DNA from: Oscillospiraceae bacterium
GTDB lineage: Bacteria; Bacillota; Clostridia; Oscillospirales; Oscillospiraceae
Direction: 5' to 3'
Assembly: GCA_910575505.1 (NCBI GenBank)
Contig: CAJTFK010000014.1
Coordinates: 1-64,000 of the forward strand
Length of the DNA: 64,000 nt
The notes under the pieces are model-generated. The model made no database searches. It was not told the origin of the DNA and saw nothing but the letters and a program-made list of their open reading frames with translations. Shown here one piece after another: positions 34,208 to 42,589 of this stretch (within the stretch, counting starts at the first letter, position 1; each line of letters opens with the position of its first letter). The position numbers and the translations under genes were made by a program.

Positions 34208-35388
34208 GTGAAACCGTAGAACTGAGGCTGTACAGCCCCCTCCAGATTGACGTCATCGACCGGGATATTTCTGACCGGGCCATCCCTCTGCAAGCGGCGG
34301 ACCACGAACGGAAGGAAGAATACCTGAGAAGGATTGTGCGTGCCTTGGGAGAACTCCAGTCTCAAGAGGATGCCCGGCACGCCTTTACCGCCCCTCAGCA
34401 GGATTGGTCCGAGATAAGCAAAAAAATCATTTCTGTTGATCGCGCGGTAACTTTGGTCAACAACAGACTCTATGGACTCTATCTCTGCCGGATCGGAAAA
34501 GAGCTTGCCCCGAAGGAGGTAGCGGATTTGAAATGGCACTGCCGTGACCAGTGGGAACACGGCTGGGGGGAGGGTTATGCCCACTGTCCCCGTGAGGGCC
34601 CCAGCCTGGGCCTGTACATCCATTTCTGGCAGGATACCGCCGCCCCGTTTCTGACCAGAGATGAGCTGCAGGCTGCGCGGAAAGCGGAACAGAACAGGCC
34701 CGCTGTCACGGAGATCACCCCGGATACCTTCTGGACGCTGATCGCCCAGGCAAAGGACTCCTGGGGCGGAACTCATGAAGCGGCCGCGTACTGGCTGGCG
34801 GAGCGCCTGCTGGAAATGGGACCGGAACAGACGCTGAACTTTCACGGCATCCTGCACGGATACATGAAGCTGGCATATCAATATGGACTGTGGAACGCGG
34901 CGATTCTCATATTGGAGGACGGCTGTTACGGAGATAAATTTGAAGATTTCCGCGCCTGGCTGATTTATCAGGGAAAGGAAACCTATCTGGCGGCGCTGAA
35001 GGACCCGGACTCCCTGGCGGATATTCCCGACCATGAAAACTGCCGGTTTATGGCTCTGCCCTATGTGGGCGATATGGCCTATGAGCGGCTGAGGGGCCGC
35101 ATGCCCCACGTTGACATGGACCCCGACGCCCACCGGCGGCTGACAGCGGAACTGAAGAAGGGCATCGTGTACGGCGCGGAAACCGGATATCCCCATGAGT
35201 GGTCCGAGATAGCCGCCTATCTTCCCCGCCTGACCGCCCGGCACACGACGCCGGAGGAGCTGCGGGCCCGTGGCCGCCGGGGGCGCCTGTGGAACCATGG
35301 CGACCCGGACATTCAAAAAGCACGGGCGGCAGCTCCCAAAAAGAAGAAGGCGCGGTCCGGCAAACAGAAGGGCGGTGAAAGCAGGTGA
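34204..35388 (+). CDS. 'A' domain fused to a DUF4240 domain
   Basis: A 394-residue protein. Residues 1-155 form the 'A' domain (VELRLYSPLQIDVIDRDISD; later WEHGWGEGYAHCPREG). Residues about 170-290 match DUF4240 (DTFWTLIAQAKDSWGG, GLWNAAILILEDGCYGDKFE, DFRAWLIYQGKETYLAALKD, PDSLAD). A basic tail (KKKKARSGKQKGGESR) ends it. DUF4240 has no assigned activity that I know of. The ATG overlaps the previous stop. Confidence 0.7.
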   Translation: MSETVELRLYSPLQIDVIDRDISDRAIPLQAADHERKEEYLRRIVRALGELQSQEDARHAFTAPQQDWSEISKKIISVDRAVTLVNNRLYGLYLCRIGKELAPKEVADLKWHCRDQWEHGWGEGYAHCPREGPSLGLYIHFWQDTAAPFLTRDELQAARKAEQNRPAVTEITPDTFWTLIAQAKDSWGGTHEAAAYWLAERLLEMGPEQTLNFHGILHGYMKLAYQYGLWNAAILILEDGCYGDKFEDFRAWLIYQGKETYLAALKDPDSLADIPDHENCRFMALPYVGDMAYERLRGRMPHVDMDPDAHRRLTAELKKGIVYGAETGYPHEWSEIAAYLPRLTARHTTPEELRARGRRGRLWNHGDPDIQKARAAAPKKKKARSGKQKGGESR

Positions 35389-36059
35389 ATCAGCCTATTG
35401 CAGAGATCAACAAGGAAACCTTCTGGGCGCTGATCGCTCAGGCGAAGGAGCATCCGGGCGGCCCCGGCGAGTGGCTGATGGAGCAACTGATGGACCTGGG
35501 GCCGGAGCAGGCCAGAAGGTTCGACGACTTTGCCCACGCCTACAGCAGCTTGGCCGATCAATACGGCCTATGGACAGCCGCCTCCGTCATGGAGCGCGGC
35601 GGCTGCACGGATGACGGCTTTATGGACTTCCGCACATGGCTGGTGGCCCAGGGCAAGGGTGTGTACATGGCCGCGCTGAAAGACCCGGACTCCCTGGTTG
35701 ACGCGCCGGACTATCAGGACCAGCGCTTTGACTGCCTACCCCATATGGGAGAGCGGGCCTACGAGGAACTCACGGGCCGGAGCACATATTAGAATTTTGA
35801 TCCCGCTGGGTTTCAGGCGCTGAAATCGGAGCTGGAACAGGAGGTCGTGTATGGCGACGGAATCGGATATCCCTATGACGCCGCCGATGTCCCCGCCTAC
35901 CTGCCCCGCCTGTGCCGCAAGTATATGCCGGAAGAAATGTTTCAAAAACAAAAGGTGGATATCGGAACCTGGAACTTGAATAACCCCAATATTCAAAAGG
36001 CCCGCGCCACCGCTCAGAAAAGTAAAAAAGTCAAGAAGGAACGAGGTGATGTAAGATAA
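35385..36059 (+). pseudogene. DUF4240 protein interrupted by an in-frame TAG
   Basis: From a GTG at 35385 the frame encodes a DUF4240 protein (ETFWALIAQAKEHPGGPGEW; DFRTWLVAQGKGVYMAALKD) as far as a TAG at 35790-35792. The same frame then continues without break to 36059 with sequence homologous to the C-terminal part of the preceding gene (VVYGDGIGYPYDAADVPAYL, PRLCRKYMP). The stop aligns with a valine of that paralogue. A single nonsense substitution is the simplest reading; stop read-through is possible. The truncated product would have 135 residues, the full one 224. Confidence 0.75.
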
Positions 36060-36634
36060 GCGATCAAAACAAGGAACTGAAGCTGTATACCTCTCTGCGT
36101 GTGGATGTGACCGATCTGGGCCGGGAGGACAGCACAATGGAGATGCCCGACCCGGACTTTATGAGCGACGCTGTCAGGGAACGCTTCTCCGAATACCATA
36201 GCGCTATCCGGACGGCCCTCGCAGCGGACCCGCCCGAAACGGACCTGACCAGTCTGTTCCAAGCGGACTTCTTAACCCTGGAGGCTTTCCGGGATTTGGC
36301 CGGCAAGGTATCCTCGCTGCGCCTTGGGGTGGAGGATGTGGAAGGGAAATTTTTCGGTACCGCTGTCTGCCGCCTGAACGGCGATCTGGAGGCCATGGAG
36401 CTTCTGGCATTGAAGGAATACTGCCGGAGCCTTTTCGACGAGGGCCTTGGGAATAAAGCGCTCCAGTGCCCTGCTTCTCCTTCCCATGGGGAGCTTTCCG
36501 TTCGAGTCTGGCGGAGCAGGGGCGGCTTTATGATGACGGAAGATGAAGTGGCGATGGCTCCCTGGTGCAAGGAGCGAAGGCAGAAGCTGGAGCAGAAACG
36601 GCAGCAACAGCGGAAACGAGGTGAATCCCGATGA
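36056..36634 (+). CDS. 'A' domain protein with ATA in place of its start codon
   Basis: About 192 residues if read from the ATA at 36056 (ISDQNKELKLYTSLRVDVTD). The C-terminal part FFGTAVCRLNGDLEAMELLA matches the 'A' domain of neighbours. The upstream gene ends GTAAGATAAGC. If base 36058 were G instead of A, this would be the ATGA overlap seen at most other junctions here, with TGA stop and ATG start. A GTG at 36101 is the first conventional start but removes conserved residues. Expression is therefore doubtful. Confidence 0.65.
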   Translation: MSDQNKELKLYTSLRVDVTDLGREDSTMEMPDPDFMSDAVRERFSEYHSAIRTALAADPPETDLTSLFQADFLTLEAFRDLAGKVSSLRLGVEDVEGKFFGTAVCRLNGDLEAMELLALKEYCRSLFDEGLGNKALQCPASPSHGELSVRVWRSRGGFMMTEDEVAMAPWCKERRQKLEQKRQQQRKRGESR

Positions 36635-37560
36635 GCGATACCCTGGCCATAGGCGTGGATCACGGCTACGCCGCCATGAAAAGCGCCCATGTTTCCTTCC
36701 CCACCGGGCTGGTGGAGTACGAGCATGAGCCGTATACCCAGCAGGATGTGCTGGAGTATAACGGCAAGTTCTATGTGGTGGGCAGCGGCCGCCAGCCGCT
36801 CCAGAAGGACAAAACTCTGACGGATGACTACTACCTCCTGACCCTCGCCGCCGTCGCCAAGGAGCTGGCCTGCCGTAAGGCGGACGCCACAGCCTCCGTC
36901 CATCTGGCGGCAGGGCTTCCCCTCACCGGCTTTGGGCGGGACAAGAAGAAATTCCGGGCCTACCTCCTCCGGGACGGCAGGCCCGTGTTCTTTCGCTTCG
37001 AGGGAATCGCGTACACCGTCAGAATCACGGAGGTGTCCCTGTTCCCCCAGGGCTACGCCGCCGTGCTGACCCAGCCGGAGCTGCTGAACGAGCCTTCCGT
37101 CATTCTGGCGGACGTCGGAGGCTGGACGGTGGACCTGATGCGCCTGGATAACCGGATCCCCAACGCCGCCACCTGCCGGAGCCTGGAGCTGGGCATGATC
37201 CGCTGCCTGGATGAGATCGCGGAGCAGGTGCGCCGTTCTCTTGGCCTGTCCATGACGGCGGCACAAATTGAGAGCGTGCTCCGAAATGACGCCAGCAGCG
37301 TGGACGGGCGGGCCAGGGAGATCATTCAGAGGGAAGCGGACGCCTACGCCCACCGCCTCCTCTCCGCCATCATGGAGAGCGGCCTGGACATCCGGGCCAT
37401 GCCCGCCGTCTTCCTGGGAGGCGGCGCCGCCCTGCTGAAGCGCCATGTCCGGGCCTCGGACGGCCTGTGCCGCCCGGTCATCCTGGATGACGTATGCCTG
37501 AACGCCAAGGGTTACGAGCGGCTGGCGGGCCTCCTGCCGAGGGGCGCTGGCCATGGCTGA
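36631..37560 (+). CDS. parM: ParM-like actin-type ATPase
   Basis: A 309-residue protein. The phosphate-1 loop region IGVDHGYAAMKSAHVSFPTG opens it. ILADVGGWTVDLMRL is the phosphate-2 motif and VFLGGGAALLKRH the adenosine motif of the actin fold. ParM polymers push plasmid copies apart. It overlaps the ParR-like gene downstream, which gives the usual parMR operon. It would stabilise the circular form of the element. Confidence 0.88.
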   Translation: MSDTLAIGVDHGYAAMKSAHVSFPTGLVEYEHEPYTQQDVLEYNGKFYVVGSGRQPLQKDKTLTDDYYLLTLAAVAKELACRKADATASVHLAAGLPLTGFGRDKKKFRAYLLRDGRPVFFRFEGIAYTVRITEVSLFPQGYAAVLTQPELLNEPSVILADVGGWTVDLMRLDNRIPNAATCRSLELGMIRCLDEIAEQVRRSLGLSMTAAQIESVLRNDASSVDGRAREIIQREADAYAHRLLSAIMESGLDIRAMPAVFLGGGAALLKRHVRASDGLCRPVILDDVCLNAKGYERLAGLLPRGAGHG

Positions 37561-37855
37561 AAAGAGGAGATTGAACCTCTCCTTCTCCATGGCTTCTCCT
37601 CTCCAGCGGGAGGCATGGAAACGGCTGTGCGCCATCCCCTCGGGGCAGCGGACGGAGGCCGTTTGCCGGGCGGTCTGCCGGGTGCGGGAGCAGGACAGCC
37701 TGCTGGAGGCGGTTCGCGCCGCCATCCGGGAGGAGCTGGGCAGCGCCAGCTTTGTTCCTTCAACAGAAAAACCTGTGCAGCCACAGGCCGGGGACATGGA
37801 TGAAAATGTCCTCGGTTTTTTGCTTGCGCTGCAGCACGACGGAGGTGAAGAATGA
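37553..37855 (+). CDS. ParR-like partner of ParM
   Basis: A 100-residue protein starting AEKRRLNLSFSMASPLQREA, with a ribbon-helix-helix-like N-terminus and helical middle (IPSGQRTEAVCRAVCRVREQ). The size, the position directly after parM with 8-base overlap, and the short helical C-terminus fit ParR-type centromere-binding adaptors. I see no obvious array of centromere repeats next to it. Confidence 0.7.
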   Translation: MAEKRRLNLSFSMASPLQREAWKRLCAIPSGQRTEAVCRAVCRVREQDSLLEAVRAAIREELGSASFVPSTEKPVQPQAGDMDENVLGFLLALQHDGGEE

Positions 37856-38990
37856 ACTGATTCGCTATTTTGATATGTTCGCGGGGATCGGCGGCTTCCG
37901 GGCCGGACTGACCCGCGCGGGCGGGTTCCAGTGTGTCGGCCACTGTGAGATCGACAAATACGCCGACGCCAGCTACCGTGCCATGCACGACATTGGGGAG
38001 GAGGAATGCTATTATCCAGACGCCAGAGAAATCGACCCCGGCGGAATGCCGGACTTCGACCTGCTTTGCGGAGGTTTTCCTTGCCAAAGCTACTCAATGG
38101 CAGGGCATCGACTTGGCTTCGCTGACCCCCGAGGCGCTCTCTTTTTTGAGATTGCCCGACTGGCTGAAGCAAAGCGGCCTTCGTATCTGCTTCTCGAAAA
38201 CGTACCCGGACTCCTGTCACACGATCAGGGGCGGACATTTGCGGCCATCCTCTCCACGCTGGGCGACCTGGGGTATCATGTCGAGTGGTCTGTGCTTAAC
38301 AGCGCCGCTCATAACGTGCCGCAATCCCGGAGAAGGCTGTTCCTTATCTGCTATCTTGATTCCCGATGCGTCGGAAAAATATTACCTGTCTTCGGAAATG
38401 GTGAAAAGGCTCTTATACAGCTCATCGGCGGTCCCCAGGGCTACCGGGTCTACGACGTCGAAGGAGTAGCCTGCACGCAAACCGCTGGTTCCGGCGGCAC
38501 CGGAGCCAAGACCGGGCTGTACCTCGTGGACCTGAGCAAGGGCGCGCCGGAACGGACGGAGATCGCCCGATGTCTCACGGCCCGTTATGGGCAGACAAGC
38601 CTTTCCACTCATCCACGGGAACGGTCCGGGGTGCTGCTGGTTCGGGAACCCACCAAGCAGGGTTACAAAGAGGCCGTCCCCGGCGACAGCGTGGACCTGG
38701 GCTATCCCGGCAGCAAAACCAGAGGCGGCAGAGTCAGCAAGCTGGCCCATGACGCCGCCAGTGTGCAGGGCATCGTGGAGCGGGGCGGACGAATCCGCCG
38801 CCTCATGCCCAGGGAATGCCTCCGGCTCCAGGGCTTCGAGGAGGACCAGATCGACCGCCTCCTGGCTATCACCTCGGACGCCCAGGCGTATAAACAAGCC
38901 GGGAACAGCGTCACGGTCAATGTGATCGAGGCCATAGGCCGCCGTATCCGGGCCGTGGATGACGAGCTCCAGAAGGAGAAAACGGCATGA
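37845..38990 (+). CDS. C5-cytosine DNA methyltransferase
   Basis: About 381 residues. Motif I is DMFAGIGGFRAGL, motif IV is GGFPCQSYSM with catalytic Cys80, motif VI is LLENVPGLL, motif VIII is NVPQSRRRLFLI, and motif X is YKQAGNSVTVNVI. A full set is present, so it is probably active; it likely masks restriction sites after transfer. No restriction enzyme partner is visible. The start is unclear. GTG at 37845 overlaps the ribosome site GGAGG, while the ideally spaced ATG at 37852 runs into a stop after two codons. A one-base deletion next to the original start could explain this. Confidence 0.9.
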   Translation: MKNELIRYFDMFAGIGGFRAGLTRAGGFQCVGHCEIDKYADASYRAMHDIGEEECYYPDAREIDPGGMPDFDLLCGGFPCQSYSMAGHRLGFADPRGALFFEIARLAEAKRPSYLLLENVPGLLSHDQGRTFAAILSTLGDLGYHVEWSVLNSAAHNVPQSRRRLFLICYLDSRCVGKILPVFGNGEKALIQLIGGPQGYRVYDVEGVACTQTAGSGGTGAKTGLYLVDLSKGAPERTEIARCLTARYGQTSLSTHPRERSGVLLVREPTKQGYKEAVPGDSVDLGYPGSKTRGGRVSKLAHDAASVQGIVERGGRIRRLMPRECLRLQGFEEDQIDRLLAITSDAQAYKQAGNSVTVNVIEAIGRRIRAVDDELQKEKTA

Positions 38991-39976
38991 TCGGGATGAA
39001 GGAACAGTGCTTCGGCGTGGAGATAGAAATGACAGGAATCACCCGAGAGGAGGCCGCTCGGGCTCTGGCGGATTATTTTGGCACAACACCCCGGTATTAT
39101 GGCCGCACCTATGACGCCTGGATCGTTAAGGACCCGGCGGGCAAAGAATGGAAGCTCATGAGCGACAGCAGTATCCACCCGGAGTGTCAGAGCGAAGATG
39201 GATATTTGCGGCTCGAAAAATATTCCAAAGAAGGAAAGCGTTATAAGGTGGAGATGGTCACCCCCAAGCTGACCTATGCTGAACTGCCCCGCCTCCAGGA
39301 GTGTATGCGGCGGGTAACAGCCATCGGCGCGAAGGTGAACGACTCCTGCGGGCTTCACGTCCATGTGGACGCCTCCAACCACAACCGCCAGAGCCTCAAA
39401 AACCTGATCAGCATCATGTATTCTAAGGAGGACCTCCTCTTCAAAGCCTTGCAGGTGAATGAGGAGCGGGCGCGGCGCTGGTGCCGGAAGGTGAGGGAGC
39501 CGATGCTGAAAGAGGCCAGAACACTGTCTGCGGAGGAAACGCCGGACCTTACCCGATTGGAGAATATCTGGTATGAAGGCTTTGAGAATGAAGATCAAGA
39601 CCGCCATAGCCATTACAACAAATCCCGCTACTATGCCCTGAACCTCCACTCCGTCTTTTACCGAGGCACCGTCGAATGGCGGTGCTTCAATTCTACCCTG
39701 GACCCCGCCAAGGCGGCGGCTTATGTGCATTTGTGCCTCGCCATGTCCGCACAGGCCATTGTCCAGCGGAGTACCGTCATGCAGAAAACCCGCAGCGACA
39801 ACGAGCTGTTCACCTTCCGGGTCTGGCTGGTTCGCCTGGGTCTTAACGGCGATGAGTTCAAGGAGACCCGTGACCTGCTGCTGGCAAATCTGAGTGGGGA
39901 CCGGGCGTGGCGCCACTATAAGGACAGCTATGCGGTGAACAGAAGGAAAAAACGAAACCGAGAGAATGAGAGGTAG
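38987..39976 (+). CDS. Putative amidoligase (COOH-NH2 ligase family)
   Basis: A 329-residue protein with the N-terminal signature FGVEIEMTGITREEAARAL, SCGLHVHVDASNH near residue 120, and TVEWRCFNSTLDPAKAAAYV near residue 230. These are the core blocks of the amidoligase family related to glutamine synthetase/GCS folds (PF12224). Family members are predicted to form amide or peptide bonds on small molecules or proteins. Two genes downstream is a gamma-glutamylcyclotransferase, the known companion. The ATG overlaps the methyltransferase stop by 4 bases. Confidence 0.88.
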   Translation: MIGMKEQCFGVEIEMTGITREEAARALADYFGTTPRYYGRTYDAWIVKDPAGKEWKLMSDSSIHPECQSEDGYLRLEKYSKEGKRYKVEMVTPKLTYAELPRLQECMRRVTAIGAKVNDSCGLHVHVDASNHNRQSLKNLISIMYSKEDLLFKALQVNEERARRWCRKVREPMLKEARTLSAEETPDLTRLENIWYEGFENEDQDRHSHYNKSRYYALNLHSVFYRGTVEWRCFNSTLDPAKAAAYVHLCLAMSAQAIVQRSTVMQKTRSDNELFTFRVWLVRLGLNGDEFKETRDLLLANLSGDRAWRHYKDSYAVNRRKKRNRENER

Positions 39977-39986
39977 TTTATTGCGC

Positions 39987-40238
39987 ATGAAAATCCGCAT
40001 TGATACAAGGAGCTATGAGGGAACCGGGACAGAAATTCTGGACCAGCTCCGGCTGACCGCCTTTGACCCCACCGAGTTTCCCGACGCCGAGAGCTACCTC
40101 TGGCAGCTCCGTAGCAATTTCATGAGAGCCACCGATCTGGACTGTCCCCTGCCAAACGGCAGCCTGGAGCGGCAAGCCAGAACCATGTTCAACCATCTGG
40201 CGAAGTATGGAGCGCTGGAGGTGCTGGAGGATGGCTGA
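39987..40238 (+). CDS. Small protein between amidoligase and GGCT
   Basis: An 83-residue protein starting MKIRIDTRSYEGTGTEILDQ, with a conserved-looking core (FPDAESYLWQLRSNFMRAT). It lies between amidoligase and GGCT genes and overlaps the latter by 8 bases, so it belongs to the same module. It may present a substrate, but this is inference only. An upstream in-frame ATG at 39966 overlaps the amidoligase gene. Confidence 0.7.
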   Translation: MKIRIDTRSYEGTGTEILDQLRLTAFDPTEFPDAESYLWQLRSNFMRATDLDCPLPNGSLERQARTMFNHLAKYGALEVLEDG

Positions 40239-40752
40239 CGGGAGACTGTATTTCGCCTACGGCAGCAACATCAACCTGGAGCAGATGGCCTGCCGCTGCC
40301 CGGACGCCACGGTGGTGGGGCCGGTAATGCTGGAGGGCTATGAACTGCTGTTTCGTCGAAATGGCTTTGCCTCCATCGCGCCCAAGGAGGGCGGGACCGT
40401 CCACGGCCTGTTGTGGAGTATTACGCCAGAATGTGAGCGGTCTCTGGACAATTACGAGGGCTATCCCCGTTTTTACGGCAAGCGGATGGTGTCCGTTCGA
40501 GACAACGAGGGCCGCTCCCTGTCCGCCATGGCCTATATCATGGACGAGCGGTTCCGGGAGCCGATGATGCCCTCCGAGTCCTACTACGCCGCCATCCTGG
40601 AGGGCTACCGTCAGAACGGCCTGCCGGTGACTTTTCTAAAAGAAGCGTGGGAGCACACTGTGCAGGAAATCCACGCGGAAACGGAACGAATCAACGCCGG
40701 GTTTATCAGACGCGGCAGACCGCCGAAAGGAGGAAAACCGCATGAACGGTAA
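40231..40752 (+). CDS. Gamma-glutamylcyclotransferase-fold (GGCT/AIG2) protein
   Basis: A 173-residue protein with the family hallmark YFAYGSNINLEQMACRCPDA, the catalytic-type Glu in LDNYEGYPRFY, and GTVHGLLWSITPE. GGCT enzymes release 5-oxoproline from gamma-glutamyl amines. Beside the amidoligase it may remove what the ligase adds. ATG 40231 is chosen from the YGSN distance and a GGAGG ten bases upstream. Confidence 0.9.
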   Translation: MADGRLYFAYGSNINLEQMACRCPDATVVGPVMLEGYELLFRRNGFASIAPKEGGTVHGLLWSITPECERSLDNYEGYPRFYGKRMVSVRDNEGRSLSAMAYIMDERFREPMMPSESYYAAILEGYRQNGLPVTFLKEAWEHTVQEIHAETERINAGFIRRGRPPKGGKPHER

Positions 40753-41125
40753 AAAAGTTTCATTAACCGGCGAGATTCATATCTCCACCGGCAGCGTGTA
40801 CACTACTGTGGACGCGCTGGAAGCGCTGAAGGCCATTGGCGTCGCCTATGGCCTCTACAGCCGCGACGAGGACCAGAGGGGTTGCCGCGTCGTGATGGAG
40901 GACGGGGAGTTCCCGGCCCTGGTGGTGCAGGAGGATAAGAGCCTCCATGGAAGCCCCTGCTGGGAGACGGTCCGCACGGTCACGAATGATCCTGAGCAGA
41001 TCAAGCGCTACATGGCGTTCCGCAATACGGTGCAGATGATTCGGAAGCTGAACATAGAGCTGTCGCGGGAATCCAAGCCGCAGACGCCTCCCAAAAAGAA
41101 GGAGGCGAAGGGCCATGAGCGCTGA
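40742..41125 (+). CDS. Hypothetical protein at the end of the amidoligase module
   Basis: A 127-residue protein starting MNGKKVSLTGEIHISTGSVY with a lysine-rich tail (PKKKEAKGHER). The overlap with the GGCT gene (11 bases) puts it in the same operon. The ending 'KGHER' is echoed at the C-termini of several backbone proteins here (DEHER, KSHER, PAYER). These recur because the codons encode the next gene's ribosome site and start. Function unknown. Confidence 0.65.
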   Translation: MNGKKVSLTGEIHISTGSVYTTVDALEALKAIGVAYGLYSRDEDQRGCRVVMEDGEFPALVVQEDKSLHGSPCWETVRTVTNDPEQIKRYMAFRNTVQMIRKLNIELSRESKPQTPPKKKEAKGHER

Positions 41126-41152
41126 TCGAATTTTCCGGGAAAGAGAAGGCTT

Positions 41153-42466
41153 TTATTGCAGTATACCTCGAATATTCTCCTGGACCCGCCCAGCAAATCG
41201 TTCGTACAACTCCCGCTCCTCCGGGCTGAACCCGGAAAACCTCGCGGATGTGAAATCTTCCCAAATATTTGCCACATCCTCCAGAACTGCGCTGGCGGAG
41301 GGAGGAAACGTAATTTCCAGGCGGCTTTCTCTGCCCCGTTTCCACTTTGCGCCCCGGAGTTCCGTCACGGAAATCAGCCCTTTTCCCTCCAGCCGATTCA
41401 GCAGCATGGACAAGCCGCCTCGGGGCAGCCCGGCAAAATCCGCCAAATCCTTCCTGGCAGCGGGCCCGGACTGCCGGAGGTACAGCAGCAGACGGGCTTC
41501 CGGCAGGGAGAGGTCGTTTTTCTGTGCGGCGGGCTCCAGGTAATAGTCCAACAGCTTCCGCTCTCGGAAGGTGTCAAACAGAAAGCCCTGCCCCTCCAAA
41601 GCATCAGGGGACACTCGGACCCGTTCGTTTCCCAGGCGCTTGGAAACCGGAGGCACTGTGCCGTCCTCGGCTGCGTCGATCAGAAAGCGGTAGATTTTTA
41701 AGCGCTGCTTTTCGTACTCCTCCTCGTCCAACACCGTTTTGTAGAACTGGTTGTAATACTCAAATACCGTCAGCTTCATCTGAATTGTTTTGGAGATGCT
41801 GATTCCCTGGGTGCAGAGGGAGCCCTTCGTCTTGACATAGTAATAAACAGGCACCTGCAAGGCGAAAAATGTCTCGGCCCGGCGGATATATTCCAGGTTG
41901 AACATGAAGTCTTCGCACCAGCTGATAGCCGGGTCCATCCGCAGGTGGTGCCGCTCTACGATCTCCCGGCGGTAGAGCTTGTTCCATAAAACTCCATAAT
42001 AATAATTTGCGGGGTTTTCCATCATGTGGGAGGCATATTCCTCTCTGCTGAGGACCTGTGCCTCGTCGATGTCCCCCTTGGGAGAAACCCGCTCCCCCAC
42101 CACCCGGTAGAAGTCGGAGATCACCAGATCGCACAAATGCTCCTCCATGGCCTGGACCAACAGCTTGGTGGCATTGGCGGTGATCCAGTCGTCGGCGTCC
42201 AGGAACTGGAGATACCGGCCCCGCGCTTGGTCAAGACACAAGTTCCGGCTATCAGAAACGCCCGAATTTTCTTTGTGAAATACCCGGACCCGGCTGTCTG
42301 CGGCGGCGTATTCGTCGCAGATCCTGCCGGAGCCGTCCCGGCTACCGTCATCGGCCAGAAGCAGCTCAAAATCGGCGTACTCTTGATTCAAAACGCTCTC
42401 CACACAGCGGCGAAGGCAGGCTTCGGCGTTGTAGACTGGAACAATGATGCTGACAGATGGATTCAT
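41153..42466 (-). CDS. Family 2 glycosyltransferase fused to a MarR-like winged helix
   Basis: A 437-residue protein. Residues 1-270 are a GT-A glycosyltransferase (SIIVPVYNAEACLRRCVESV, LLADDGSRDGSG, QFLDADDWITAN). Residues about 310-437 read like a MarR regulator (DLSLPEARLLLYLRQSGPAA, RKDLADFAGLPRGGLSMLLN, RLEGKGLI, and a basic wing KWKRGRESR). The frame is continuous across the join. It runs against the operon, starts at an ATG after GGAGG, and has a perfect -10 TATAAT (complement at 42541-42546) upstream. This marks an independent cargo insertion. Confidence 0.85.
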   Translation of the reverse strand: MNPSVSIIVPVYNAEACLRRCVESVLNQEYADFELLLADDGSRDGSGRICDEYAAADSRVRVFHKENSGVSDSRNLCLDQARGRYLQFLDADDWITANATKLLVQAMEEHLCDLVISDFYRVVGERVSPKGDIDEAQVLSREEYASHMMENPANYYYGVLWNKLYRREIVERHHLRMDPAISWCEDFMFNLEYIRRAETFFALQVPVYYYVKTKGSLCTQGISISKTIQMKLTVFEYYNQFYKTVLDEEEYEKQRLKIYRFLIDAAEDGTVPPVSKRLGNERVRVSPDALEGQGFLFDTFRERKLLDYYLEPAAQKNDLSLPEARLLLYLRQSGPAARKDLADFAGLPRGGLSMLLNRLEGKGLISVTELRGAKWKRGRESRLEITFPPSASAVLEDVANIWEDFTSARFSGFSPEERELYERFAGRVQENIRGILQ

Positions 42467-42589
42467 GACAGACCTCCAAGGTAAATATTGTGAAATCTTG
42501 ATTTGCTTCGCGCATGGAGATTACCAGAAAATTTGATTTGATTATATCACAAAAAACGTGGGACAAATACCCGAGAAAGGAGAAAAGCC

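Noticed and set aside
37553..37855. Centromere-like iterons for ParM/ParR
   Set aside because: I looked around the pair for short tandem repeats and found none clear enough to report.
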